From Candidatus Omnitrophota bacterium (lineage in GTDB: Bacteria > Omnitrophota > Gorgyraeia > 2-01-FULL-45-10), in NCBI GenBank assembly GCA_041650805.1, contig JBAZKM010000019.1, forward strand, positions 1 to 14,510: 14,510 nt of DNA, given 5' to 3'. The position numbers and the translations under genes are program-made. The notes under the pieces are model-generated. The model was not told the DNA's origin. It did no database searches and saw nothing but the letters and a program-made list of their open reading frames with translations. Of the stretch, positions 1 through 11,978 are shown piece by piece (within the stretch, counting starts at the first letter, position 1; each line of letters opens with the position of its first letter).

Positions 1-114
1 CTTTGCAAGCGTCGCCAGTAGCGCGGCCGTAAGCGTCGTCTTACCGTGGTCGATGTGGCCGATGGTACCGATATTCACGTGAGGTTTTGACCTGACAAAC
101 GTTTCCTTTGCCAT
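1..114 (-). CDS. tuf: Elongation factor Tu, N-terminal part (cut by window edge)
   Basis: The 38 visible codons encode the EF-Tu amino terminus. It opens MAKETFVRSKPHVNIGTIGH and contains the G1/P-loop GHIDHGKT that binds GTP phosphates. EF-Tu carries aminoacyl-tRNA to the ribosomal A site as a ternary complex with GTP. The ATG is at 112-114 and has a strong AAGGGAGG ribosome binding site 5 nt upstream, so the start is secure. The gene lies 18 nt downstream of fusA, the usual last position of the str operon, and so is probably co-transcribed with it. The remaining roughly 360 residues lie outside the window. A second tuf fragment is at the other edge; the two pieces cover opposite ends of the protein and cannot be compared directly. 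Confidence 0.97.
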   Translation of the reverse strand, partial: MAKETFVRSKPHVNIGTIGHIDHGKTTLTAALLATLAK

Positions 115-119
115 AAAGG

Positions 120-127
120 CCTCCCTT
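120..127 (-). promoter_or_regulatory. Shine-Dalgarno of tuf
   Basis: AAGGGAGG on the minus strand, 5 nt before the tuf ATG and inside the 18-nt fusA-tuf gap. It is the strongest Shine-Dalgarno match among the starts inspected here, fitting the very high EF-Tu demand. Most other genes in the block have weaker matches. Confidence 0.8.
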
Positions 128-132
128 GGTAT

Positions 133-2265
133 CTATTTATGACTCTTCGTCTCTCCCTTGGACGTCTCTATTATCTTTATCGCTATATTCTTCGGCACTT
201 CCTGATAGAAAGAGGGCTCCATAGTATGGCTGGCCCTTCCCTGCGTCAGGCTGCGCACGGTAGTAGAATAACCGAACATCTCCGCAAGCGGCGCAAACCC
301 TCTTACCACTTTCAAGTTCGCGCGGTCCTGGATCGCCTCTATCTTTACCCGGCGCGCGCTCAAGTCCCCTACGACTTCCCCTAAATACTGCTCCGGCACC
401 GTCACCTCGAGGTTCATGATCGGCTCAAGCAGTATCGGAGCGCCGTTCTTCAGCCCCTCGTTGAAACCTATGGATGCCGCCATATGGAACGCGATATCCG
501 AGGAGTCGACCTCATGGAACGACCCGTCTACGAGCTTGACATCGACATCGGTAACGGGATAACCGGCAAGGGCACCGTTAAGCGCGGCCTCGGTGACGCC
601 CTCCTTTACGGAAGGTATATACTCTCTCGGTATGGAGCCGCCTATGATCTTGCTTTCGAAGAGTATCCCTGAACCCTTCGGGGCGGGGGCTATATCGAGC
701 ACCACGTGGCCGTACTGGCCGCGACCGCCCGATTGCTGTATGAACTTACCTACCGACCTCGTCGATTTAGTGATCGTCTCTTTATATGCGACGTGCGGCT
801 TATCCACGTTGGCCGCCACCTTGAATTCCCTGAGCATCCTGTCTATTATTATCTCCAGGTGCAGCTCTCCCATCCCGCTTATTATCGTCTGCCCTGTCTC
901 TTTATTGTATGTCACCTTGAACGTCGGGTCCTCTTCCTCCATCTTGTGAAGGGCCATGCCCAACCGCTCCTGGTCCGCCTTCGTCTTGGGCTCTATGGCC
1001 ATTGATATGACGGGCTCCGGGAAGTGCATCGATTCGAGTATGATCGGGTACTCCTCTTCGCATATGGTATCCCCGGTCGTGGTATTCTTCAATCCGACCA
1101 CCGCGACTATATCGCCTGCCAGCGCCACATCCACTATCTCCTGTTTATTGGCGTGCATCTTGAGGATCTTCCCTATCCGCTCCTTTGTATCCTTTGCGGC
1201 ATTGTAGACATACCCTCCCTGCTCCACCTTTCCCGAATATACCCTTACGTAAGTGAGCTTGCCGACAAAAGGGTCGGTCGTGACCTTGAATACGAGACCG
1301 CAGAACTTTTCGTCTTCGGACGGCTTGCGAGTGACCTCTTCTTCCGTATCGGGGTTTATCCCCTTTACCGGAGGTATGTCGAGCGGCGACGGCAGGTAGT
1401 CGGTAATGGCGTCGAGAAGCGGCTGTATGCCTTTGTTCTTGAACGATGCGCCGCAGAGCACCGGGACCATCTTTCCGCTTATGGTCGCCTTGCGCACTAT
1501 TTCCCGTATCTCGTGAGGATATAATCCCTTCTCGTGTATATAGCGCTCCATCACCATCTCGTCCACCTCTCCCAGCTTCTCTATCAGGTTGTGGCGGTAC
1601 TCGCTGGCCAGTTTTTTGACTTCCTGGGGTATCTCCCCTGTCTCCATGGTGGCGTTTTCGCCTTCGCCCTTATATATCAGTGCCTTCATCGTGATCAGGT
1701 CGACCACGCCCGCAAAATTACCTTCAGCCCCTATGGGTATCTGGACCGGTATGGGATGGGCGCCCAGCCGCGTCTTCATCTCTTTTACGACATTCAGGAA
1801 ATTGGCGCCCGTCCTGTCCATCTTGTTCACGAATGCGATGCGCGGCACGCCGTACTTATCGGCCTGGCGCCACACGGTCTCCGACTGCGGCTGGACACAT
1901 CCCACCGCGCAGAAGACGACCACGGCGCCGTCCAGGACCTTGAGCGAACGCTCGACTTCCGCGGTGAAATCGACATGGCCGGGCGTATCGATGATGTTGA
2001 TGTTCTTCTCTTTCCAGAAGCAGGTCGTCGCTGCGCTCGTTATGGTTATACCCCGCTCCTGCTCCTGCACCATCCAATCCATCACCGCCGTGCCTTCATC
2101 GACCTGGCCTATCTTGTATACCTTTCCGGTAAAGTAGAGGAGCCGCTCCGTGGTGGTCGTCTTACCGGCGTCGATGTGGGCAATGATCCCTATATTCCGT
2201 ATCGCTTCCAGTCGTGCGTGCTTTTTTGTAGTCATCGTATTATCTAACGTTATCGTCTCTTCCAT
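133..2265 (-). CDS. fusA: Elongation factor G
   Basis: EF-G is the ribosome translocase GTPase, which moves tRNA and mRNA after peptide transfer and helps recycle ribosomes. The 710-residue frame shows G1 AHIDAGKT (residues 29-36), G3 DTPGH (93-97), G4 NKMD (147-150), a G5-like CGAS segment, and the domain IV segment RGQYGHVVL. Length is close to the family's usual 690-705. The start is uncertain. The first ATG (2265) lies 6 nt after rpsG with no good Shine-Dalgarno and gives 22 residues before RNIGI. An in-frame ATG at 2233-2235 (Met11) gives 12 residues before RNIGI, nearer the usual spacing, but it also lacks a close Shine-Dalgarno. Cys123 (VGCVQPQSETV) replaces the glycine that E. coli EF-G has there. 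The gene sits between rpsG and tuf, as in the str operon. Confidence 0.98.
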   Translation of the reverse strand: MEETITLDNTMTTKKHARLEAIRNIGIIAHIDAGKTTTTERLLYFTGKVYKIGQVDEGTAVMDWMVQEQERGITITSAATTCFWKEKNINIIDTPGHVDFTAEVERSLKVLDGAVVVFCAVGCVQPQSETVWRQADKYGVPRIAFVNKMDRTGANFLNVVKEMKTRLGAHPIPVQIPIGAEGNFAGVVDLITMKALIYKGEGENATMETGEIPQEVKKLASEYRHNLIEKLGEVDEMVMERYIHEKGLYPHEIREIVRKATISGKMVPVLCGASFKNKGIQPLLDAITDYLPSPLDIPPVKGINPDTEEEVTRKPSEDEKFCGLVFKVTTDPFVGKLTYVRVYSGKVEQGGYVYNAAKDTKERIGKILKMHANKQEIVDVALAGDIVAVVGLKNTTTGDTICEEEYPIILESMHFPEPVISMAIEPKTKADQERLGMALHKMEEEDPTFKVTYNKETGQTIISGMGELHLEIIIDRMLREFKVAANVDKPHVAYKETITKSTRSVGKFIQQSGGRGQYGHVVLDIAPAPKGSGILFESKIIGGSIPREYIPSVKEGVTEAALNGALAGYPVTDVDVKLVDGSFHEVDSSDIAFHMAASIGFNEGLKNGAPILLEPIMNLEVTVPEQYLGEVVGDLSARRVKIEAIQDRANLKVVRGFAPLAEMFGYSTTVRSLTQGRASHTMEPSFYQEVPKNIAIKIIETSKGETKSHK

Positions 2266-2271
2266 TTATGC

Positions 2272-2739
2272 TTACCATCTGTAGTGGGCGAAGGCCTTGT
2301 TCGACTCCGCCATCTTATGAGTATCTTCCCTCTTCTTTATCGCAGATCCCTGGCCGTTGAACGCATCCAGTATCTCTTCCGATAGCTTCGTCTCCATCGG
2401 CTTCCCCTTTTTGACACGCGCAAAATTCCTTATCCACCTCATGGCTATCGAAACACCGCGGTCAGGCCTGACCTCTATGGGCACCTGGTATGTGGCCCCG
2501 CCTATCCTCCTGGGCTTTACCTCCAGAAGAGGCCTCGAATTGTCGAGCGCCTTCTGGAAGACCTCGAGCGCGGGCTTTCCCGTCTTCTCGGCAAGCGCGT
2601 CAAAACACCTGTACACTATGCCTTCGGCAACGGCCCTCTTGCCGCGTGTCATCACGATATTTATGAACTTCGCCACCGTGACATTCTTATATTTGGGATC
2701 GGGTACGATCTCCCGCTTCTCTGCCCTTCTTCTCCTCAT
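2272..2739 (-). CDS. rpsG: 30S ribosomal protein S7
   Basis: S7 is the primary assembly protein of the 30S head. It binds the 3' major domain of 16S rRNA and touches the E-site tRNA. The 155-residue product matches the usual length (about 156), opens MRRRRAEKREIVPDPKY, and has the conserved core KPRRIGGATYQVPIEV followed by the AMRWI and KREDTHKMAESNKAFAHYRW segments. The ATG is preceded by an AAGGA element about 10 nt upstream. It lies 15 nt after rpsL and 6 nt before the longest fusA frame, the standard str order. In E. coli S7 represses its own operon by binding the rpsL-rpsG intercistronic RNA of about 100 nt. Here that gap is only 15 nt, so that mode of control is unlikely in the same form. 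Confidence 0.99.
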   Translation of the reverse strand: MRRRRAEKREIVPDPKYKNVTVAKFINIVMTRGKRAVAEGIVYRCFDALAEKTGKPALEVFQKALDNSRPLLEVKPRRIGGATYQVPIEVRPDRGVSIAMRWIRNFARVKKGKPMETKLSEEILDAFNGQGSAIKKREDTHKMAESNKAFAHYRW

Positions 2740-2754
2740 AACTCTCTCTTCCTT

Positions 2755-3153
2755 TTATGCTGCCTTCTTGGCCGCCGCTTTCTCTTTCGGACGCTTTGCC
2801 CCGTATTTTGAGCGGGATTTCTTCCGGTCGACCACACCGGCCGTATCCAGGACGCCCCGCACTATGTGGTATCTTACGCCGGGAAGGTCTTTGACCCTTC
2901 CGCCCCTGACCAGCACAATAGAATGTTCCTGCAGGTTATGGCCGACCCCGGGGATATAGGCCGTGACCTCTACAGAATTGGTAAGACGGACCCTTGCGAC
3001 TTTTCTGAGCGCCGAGTTCGGTTTCTTGGGTGTCTGCGTCTTCACCTGAAGACAGACGCCGCGCCTCTGAGGACAACCCCTCAGAGCAGGCGATTTGCTC
3101 TTCATACTGAACTTCTCTCTCCCCAAACGTATCAGCTGATTTATGGTCGGCAT
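2755..3153 (-). CDS. rpsL: 30S ribosomal protein S12
   Basis: S12 sits at the decoding centre and the 30S/50S interface and helps check codon-anticodon pairing. The 132-residue protein opens MPTINQLIRLGREK and carries the signature TPKKPNSALRK with Lys43, and GGRVKDLPGVRYH with Lys88. These are the two lysines whose changes give streptomycin resistance in other bacteria, so the sequence looks wild type. Asp89, the residue methylthiolated by RimO where that enzyme exists, is present. Cys27 and Cys34 (GCPQRRGVC) are the usual pair. The tail after KYGAKRPK is a short Lys/Ala-rich extension. The gene starts 3 nt after rpoC ends, so the str genes follow directly on the polymerase genes and translational coupling is likely. 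Confidence 0.99.
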   Translation of the reverse strand: MPTINQLIRLGREKFSMKSKSPALRGCPQRRGVCLQVKTQTPKKPNSALRKVARVRLTNSVEVTAYIPGVGHNLQEHSIVLVRGGRVKDLPGVRYHIVRGVLDTAGVVDRKKSRSKYGAKRPKEKAAAKKAA

Positions 3154-3156
3154 AGA

Positions 3157-6100
3157 TTACTTTTCTTCCTTTGCCTTTTCTTCTTCCTTAGGTTCGGTCT
3201 TCTTGGGCTCTTCAAAAACGTTCTTAACGAGTGCTATATTCCTGTGCGTTTCGAATCCTGTCCCGGCCGGGATGAGATGTCCCATGATTATATTCTCTTT
3301 CAATCCTCTCAGATAATCGACCCTGCCTGAGGCCGCCGCGTCCGCAAGGACCCTGGTCGTCTCCTGGAAGCTTGCCGCGGATATGAAGCTCTCCGTATTG
3401 AGCGACGCCTTGGTGATCCCCAGAAGCACCGGAGTGGCCCGCGCGGGCTTCCCTTTCTTCCTGACGACCCTCTTATTCTCCTGCAGATATATCCCTTTGT
3501 CCACCTGCTGTCCGTTCAGGAAAGCGGTGTCGCCCGGATCCTCGATCTTCATCTTCCGCAGCATCTGTCTGACGATCACCTCTATGTGCTTATCGTTTAT
3601 ATTTACACCCTGTAGCCTGTATACTTCCTGGACCTCGTTCACAAGGTATTCCTGCAGCTTCTTATCCCCGGAGACCCTCAGGATATCCTGAGGCACAACG
3701 GGACCGTCCGTGAGCTGCTGCCCGGAGAGCACCTTATCGCCCTTGTAGACGTTGAGGTGCTTTCCGTGCGGGATCATATATTCCTTCTTCATACCTGTCG
3801 TCGATGTGACCACAACGCGCTTCTGCCCCTTCTTCGACTCCCCGAATTCCACGATGCCGTCTATTTCGCTTACCACGGCCGGGTCCTTGGGCCTCCTGGC
3901 TTCAAAGAGCTCGGCTACCCTGGGGAGACCTCCCGTTATATCTTTCGTCTTTGTTATGAGGCGCGGCGTCTTGGCTACTATATCTCCGGCCGCCACACTC
4001 TTTCCGTCACCTACCACTATGTGCGCGTTGGCCGGGATGGGATATATGGCCAGGACCTCGTCCTTATCGTTCAACACGAGCACCTGAGGATGGTAGTCAC
4101 CTTTATGTTCTACGATGACCCTGTTCTTAAGTTTAGTTACGGGGTCGACCTCCTCCCGCATAGTGACGCCTTCCTTGATATCCTCATACTTTATATTCCC
4201 GCCGACCTCGGTCAATATTGGGACGGTATACGGGTCCCATATGACGAATATGACTCCGGCGTCGACCGTCTTCTCTTCTTCGACCCTTATTATAGCGCCC
4301 TGCGGCACCGTGTAACGCTCGAGCTCCCGGCCGCTGGCGTCGTTTATGCTCAACTGGCCGTTCCTGTTAAGGACGATGAATTCGCCTTCTTTCCTCGTCT
4401 TTACCACTTTGAGGTTATGATATTTGACCGTTCCCTTATTCTTCGACTCTATGTAGGACTGTTCGACGATCCTTCTCGCGGTGCCTCCGATATGGAACGT
4501 CCTCATCGTCAGCTGCGTACCGGGCTCACCTATCGACTGGGCGGCGACTATGCCCACCGCCTCACCCGGCTCGACTATCCTGCCGGTCGCCAGGTTACGC
4601 CCGTAGCATTTGACACAGACGCCGTGCCTCGCTTCGCATGTCAGGACGCTCCGGATCCTTATCTTCTCTATGCCCGCCTCTTCTATCTGCTTCGCCTTAT
4701 CTTCGGTTATCTCGCTGCCTGCTTCCACCAGGACCGTATCGGTGATGACATCGACTATATTATCCAGGGCGACCCTTCCTATGATACGCTCGGAAAGCTT
4801 CACGACGACTTCGTCACCCTCGATTATGGCGCTTATGAGTATCCCGTTAAGCGTGCCGCAATCGTCCACCGAGATGATGACGTCCTGCGCCACGTCGACG
4901 AGACGCCGGGTCAGATACCCGGAATCGGCGGTCTTAAGAGCGGTATCGGCCAGACCCTTGCGGGCCCCGTGGGACGATATGAAGTATTCGAGGACGGTCA
5001 ACCCTTCGCGGAAATTGGCCGTAATAGGCGTCTCGATGATCTCGCCTGACGGCTTGGCCATGAGGCCTCTCATGCCGGCGAGCTGGCGTATCTGCAGCTT
5101 TGAACCTCGCGCGCCGGAATCGGCCATCATGAATACGGGGTTGAACGGGTCGAGCTCCCTGAATATAAGGTCGGAGACATCGTCCGTAGCGTGCGTCCAG
5201 AGGTCGAGTATCTTCTGATAACGCTCCCTGTCGGTTATCAAGCCGCGTTTATACTGGTCCTCTACGTGCTTGACCTTCTCTTTCGTCTTATCTATGAACT
5301 CTTTCTTCTTCTCCGGGATGACCAGGTCGCTCACCGAGATCGAGAGGCCCGCCTTTGTGGCTTCCTCAAAACCCATCCTCTTCAGATCGTCGAGAAGCTT
5401 TATGACCGTCTGGTGGCCCTTGATCTTATAGCACTTGTTGATCAGTTTGCTCAACCGCGACTTATCCATGGTATCGTTCACATATCCGATGCCTTCCGGG
5501 AGCACCTGGTTGAACATGATCCTGCCGACCGTCGTACCGGTTATCTTTCCGTCTATGTCCACCTTCACCTTGGCGTGCAGCTCCACCTCTTCGTCCTGAT
5601 ATGCGACTATGACCTCCTCGGGCGAAGCGAAGGTTATGCCCTCCCCCTTCGCCCCGGGCCTCTCCTTGGTGAGATAGTGGCACCCCAGGACTATGTCCTG
5701 GGTCGGCGTCGTTATCGGACGGCCGTCGGCCGGAGAGAATATATTGTTCGCCGACATCATCAGGAGGCTCACTTCCATCTGCGCCTCTATCGAAAGCGGC
5801 ACATGGACCGCCATCTGGTCTCCGTCAAAGTCGGCGTTGAATGCCGTGCAGACGAGCGGATGTATCCTTATGGCATTGCCTTCTATCAGTATCGGCTGGA
5901 ATGCCTGTATGCCCAACCGGTGAAGCGTAGGGGCCCTGTTCAGCATTACGGGGTGGTCCTTTATGACGTCGTCGAGTATGTCCCATACCTCGAGTTTCGC
6001 CTTCTCGACCATCTTCTTCGCGCTCTTGATAGTGTGGACAAACCCCTTCTCTTTAAGCTTCTTTATTATGAATGGTTCGAAGAGCTCCAGCGCCATCTTC

Positions 6101-7182
6101 TTCGGCAACCCGCATTCGTTCAATTTAAGCTCAGGCCCGACCACGATGACGCTCCTGCCCGAGTAGTCGACCCTCTTCCCGAGAAGGTTCTGCCGGAACC
6201 GGCCCTGTTTGCCCTTCAGCATATCGCTCAGCGACTTGAGGGGCCTGTTGCCCGGTCCGAGGACCGGCCTGCCGTGCCTGCCGTTATCGAAGAGGGCGTC
6301 GACCGCCTCCTGCAGCATCCTCTTCTCGTTCCTTATTATGATCTCGGGCGCCTTCAGTTCAATAAGTTTTTTGAGACGATTATTCCTGTTGATGACCCTG
6401 CGGTAGAGGTCGTTCAGATCGCTCGTCGCGAACCTTCCGCCGTCAAGCGGCACAAGCGGCCTAAGGTCGGGCGGTATGACCGGGATTATCTCCAATATCA
6501 TCGATTCGGGTCTGTTGCCGGAACCTTTGAACGCGTCGATGAGCCGGAGAAGTTTGGCGCTCTTCTTCTGCGTGTTGTCGGACTTTGAGTCCTTGATCTC
6601 TCTCTTGACCTTGTTCGCCAGCTTATCGAGGTCCATCTCCTTCAAAAGGTCCTTCACCGCCTCGGCCCCCATCTTTGCCGTGAACGTCTGGCCGAACTTC
6701 TCCCTGTATTCTTTATATCTCTCTTCCGGCAGAAGATCGAGCTTCTTCAATGACGTCTCGCCGGGGTCGATGACTATATACTCTTCGTAATAGAGGACCT
6801 TCTCCAGGTCCCTGGTGCTTATGCCGAGAAGCGCCCCTATCCTGGAGGGCATGACCTTGAAGAACCAGACGTGCGATACTGGGCAGGCAAGGTCTATGTG
6901 ACCCATCCTTTCGCGCCTGACGCTCGACCGCGTGACCTCTACGCCGCAGCGGTCGCAGATTATGCCTTTGTGCTTTATCCTCTTATATTTGCCGCAGTTG
7001 CACTCGTAGTCCTTAGTCGGACCGAATATCCTCTCGCAGAACAACCCGTCTTTTTCGGGCTTCAACGTCCTGTAGTTGATCGTCTCCGGCTTCTTGACTT
7101 CGCCTTTGGACCACGACTTGATAGTCTGCGGCGCCGCTATTCTTATGGTGATCGCGTTAAATTGCGGTATCTCTTCTGTCAT
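3157..7182 (-). CDS. rpoC: DNA-directed RNA polymerase subunit beta'
   Basis: Beta' forms the catalytic half of RNA polymerase. The 1341-residue protein shows the N-terminal zinc ribbon with Cys61, Cys63, Cys76 and Cys79. The active-site NADFDGD is at 449-455, with the magnesium aspartates 451, 453 and 455. The bridge-helix and trigger-loop region reads GSKLQIRQLAGMRGLMAKPS and onward. The second zinc site is Cys775, Cys849, Cys856 and Cys859, with the same spacing as E. coli C814/C888/C895/C898. Between GEPGTQLTMRTFHIGG and TKDITGGLPRVAELFEARRPK there is a long insert, about residues 904-1070, corresponding to SI3 of diderm bacteria. The C-terminal DKHIEVIVRQML block is conserved, and a Lys/Glu-rich tail ends the protein. 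The start lies 21 nt after rpoB, with AAGG about 13 nt upstream. No frame damage was seen. Confidence 0.99.
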   Translation of the reverse strand: MTEEIPQFNAITIRIAAPQTIKSWSKGEVKKPETINYRTLKPEKDGLFCERIFGPTKDYECNCGKYKRIKHKGIICDRCGVEVTRSSVRRERMGHIDLACPVSHVWFFKVMPSRIGALLGISTRDLEKVLYYEEYIVIDPGETSLKKLDLLPEERYKEYREKFGQTFTAKMGAEAVKDLLKEMDLDKLANKVKREIKDSKSDNTQKKSAKLLRLIDAFKGSGNRPESMILEIIPVIPPDLRPLVPLDGGRFATSDLNDLYRRVINRNNRLKKLIELKAPEIIIRNEKRMLQEAVDALFDNGRHGRPVLGPGNRPLKSLSDMLKGKQGRFRQNLLGKRVDYSGRSVIVVGPELKLNECGLPKKMALELFEPFIIKKLKEKGFVHTIKSAKKMVEKAKLEVWDILDDVIKDHPVMLNRAPTLHRLGIQAFQPILIEGNAIRIHPLVCTAFNADFDGDQMAVHVPLSIEAQMEVSLLMMSANNIFSPADGRPITTPTQDIVLGCHYLTKERPGAKGEGITFASPEEVIVAYQDEEVELHAKVKVDIDGKITGTTVGRIMFNQVLPEGIGYVNDTMDKSRLSKLINKCYKIKGHQTVIKLLDDLKRMGFEEATKAGLSISVSDLVIPEKKKEFIDKTKEKVKHVEDQYKRGLITDRERYQKILDLWTHATDDVSDLIFRELDPFNPVFMMADSGARGSKLQIRQLAGMRGLMAKPSGEIIETPITANFREGLTVLEYFISSHGARKGLADTALKTADSGYLTRRLVDVAQDVIISVDDCGTLNGILISAIIEGDEVVVKLSERIIGRVALDNIVDVITDTVLVEAGSEITEDKAKQIEEAGIEKIRIRSVLTCEARHGVCVKCYGRNLATGRIVEPGEAVGIVAAQSIGEPGTQLTMRTFHIGGTARRIVEQSYIESKNKGTVKYHNLKVVKTRKEGEFIVLNRNGQLSINDASGRELERYTVPQGAIIRVEEEKTVDAGVIFVIWDPYTVPILTEVGGNIKYEDIKEGVTMREEVDPVTKLKNRVIVEHKGDYHPQVLVLNDKDEVLAIYPIPANAHIVVGDGKSVAAGDIVAKTPRLITKTKDITGGLPRVAELFEARRPKDPAVVSEIDGIVEFGESKKGQKRVVVTSTTGMKKEYMIPHGKHLNVYKGDKVLSGQQLTDGPVVPQDILRVSGDKKLQEYLVNEVQEVYRLQGVNINDKHIEVIVRQMLRKMKIEDPGDTAFLNGQQVDKGIYLQENKRVVRKKGKPARATPVLLGITKASLNTESFISAASFQETTRVLADAAASGRVDYLRGLKENIIMGHLIPAGTGFETHRNIALVKNVFEEPKKTEPKEEEKAKEEK

Positions 7183-7203
7183 AATATTTTTGGCCTTCTG
7201 CTG

Positions 7204-10911
<3,708 letters not shown>

Positions 10912-10924
10912 AGACCTTTTTCGG

Positions 10925-11347
10925 TTACTTCAGTTCTATCTTCGCTCCGGCCGCTTCGAGCTGTTTCTTTATCTTGTCGGCCTCTTCCTTCGTTGCGCCT
11001 TCCTTGATCGTCTTAGGCGCGGCGTCTACCAGGTCCTTGGCCTCTTTCAGGCCGAGGCTTGTCAACGCGCGAAGTTCCTTGATGACCTGGATCTTGCTGG
11101 CGCCGGCGCTTGCGAGAACGACATTGAAACTCGTCTTCTCTTCGGCCGGTGCCGCAGCGGCTGCTCCGGCGGCTGCTCCCGCCATCGGCATAGCCATCGC
11201 CGCGGCTGCCTGTACGCCGAACTTCTCCTCGAGCGCCTTGACGAGGTCCGCAAGTTCGAGGACCGTCATCGACCCGATCGTCTCCATCACGTCTTTCATC
11301 TTCTTCGTCAGCTCTACCTTAGCTTCCTTTGTCTCATTCGCTTCCAT
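10925..11347 (-). CDS. rplL: 50S ribosomal protein L7/L12
   Basis: L7/L12 is the multi-copy stalk protein that recruits and stimulates the GTPase factors, including EF-G and EF-Tu encoded here. From the ATG at 11345-11347 it is 140 residues. It has an N-terminal dimerization helix region (MTVLELADLVKALEEKFGV), an Ala/Met-rich hinge, and the C-terminal domain with FNVVLASAGASKIQVIKELR and LGLKEAKDLVDAAPK. A GTG three codons upstream (11354-11356) is in frame, but the AAGGAG site is only 1 nt from it and 10 nt from the ATG, so the ATG is preferred. The N terminus is about 15-17 residues longer than in E. coli and is Glu/Lys-rich. The gene lies 51 nt after rplJ, in the usual order before rpoB. 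Confidence 0.98.
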   Translation of the reverse strand: MEANETKEAKVELTKKMKDVMETIGSMTVLELADLVKALEEKFGVQAAAAMAMPMAGAAAGAAAAAPAEEKTSFNVVLASAGASKIQVIKELRALTSLGLKEAKDLVDAAPKTIKEGATKEEADKIKKQLEAAGAKIELK

Positions 11348-11357
11348 CTTCTTCACT

Positions 11358-11363
11358 CTCCTT
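11358..11363 (-). promoter_or_regulatory. Shine-Dalgarno deciding the rplL start
   Basis: AAGGAG on the minus strand lies 10 nt before the ATG at 11347 but only 1 nt before the in-frame GTG at 11356. Its position argues for the ATG start. A dedicated ribosome binding site and a 51-nt gap, the longest among the tightly packed genes from rplK to tuf, fit the need for several L7/L12 copies per L10. Confidence 0.7.
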
Positions 11364-11398
11364 CTTCGTTATATTTTATTGCTCTTGACCTTATACAC

Positions 11399-11971
11399 CT
11401 AAGTTGCGGCCTTGACTTCGGCCGCCGGGGCTGCCTCACCCTCTTTCTTCGTCTTTATGGCGTTGACCGCGTAAACGAACTTCCTGAGCGTGCCGCTCAA
11501 TACATTCACAAAACCTGTAATTGGCGATTTCATGGTACCGAACACTGTCGCCAGCAGGACTTCGCGGCTGGGCAGACCGGCCAGCTCTTTGATCCTGGCC
11601 GGAGACAGGCTCTTGCCTTCTATAAAAGCGCCTTTCAATTTGAATTTTTCGTGGTCCTTCGCGAAGGATACAAGCGCCTTGCAGGTCGATATGAGGTCGT
11701 CACCGCTGAGAGAGACACCTACTCCGCCTTCTACGTGGGGCGCCATGACCTCCAGCTTCAATTTATTGAGGACGACCTTCAGGGTGGAGTTCTTGACGAC
11801 GAAATATCTGCCCGAGACCTTCTTGAGGTTACGCCTCAATATCTCAAGGTCGGCATTGGTAGAGCCCATGTAGCTGGTTATGAAGAAGTCCGGGTTCTCT
11901 TTAAGCCGTAAAGAGATCTCTTCTATCATCCGTTCTTTGCACTCTTTACCGAATTTCTGCTGTTTTGCCAT
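11399..11971 (-). CDS. rplJ: 50S ribosomal protein L10
   Basis: L10 anchors the L7/L12 dimers to 23S rRNA at the base of the ribosomal stalk. The 190-residue protein has the globular N-terminal RNA-binding domain with FFITSYMGSTNADLEILRR and YFVVKNSTLKVVLNK. A core segment LAGLPSREVLLATVFGTMKSP follows, then the long C-terminal helix (about 155-180) that holds L7/L12, and an Ala/Glu-rich tail. It is somewhat longer than E. coli L10 (165) but close to many other bacterial forms (about 170-190). The start is 7 nt after the rplA stop, with a purine-rich AGAGAAG before the ATG. In many bacteria an L10-binding leader of 100 nt or more precedes rplJ; this gap has no room for one. Confidence 0.98.
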   Translation of the reverse strand: MAKQQKFGKECKERMIEEISLRLKENPDFFITSYMGSTNADLEILRRNLKKVSGRYFVVKNSTLKVVLNKLKLEVMAPHVEGGVGVSLSGDDLISTCKALVSFAKDHEKFKLKGAFIEGKSLSPARIKELAGLPSREVLLATVFGTMKSPITGFVNVLSGTLRKFVYAVNAIKTKKEGEAAPAAEVKAAT

Positions 11972-11978
11972 CTTCTCT

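Noticed and set aside
2880..3040. Streptomycin-resistance substitution in S12
   Set aside because: Lys43 and Lys88 are both present, as in sensitive forms.
3128..3145. A further copy of the AGCTGAT-type repeat in rpsL
   Set aside because: TATCAGCTGA here encodes the conserved S12 N-terminus (NQLI) and stands alone, so it is chance similarity.
11370..11410. A promoter before rplL (TATAAG and TATAAC motifs in the rplJ-rplL gap)
   Set aside because: The -10-like boxes are present by eye, but no adequate -35 hexamer lies at 16-18 nt. An A/T-rich gap is enough to explain them.
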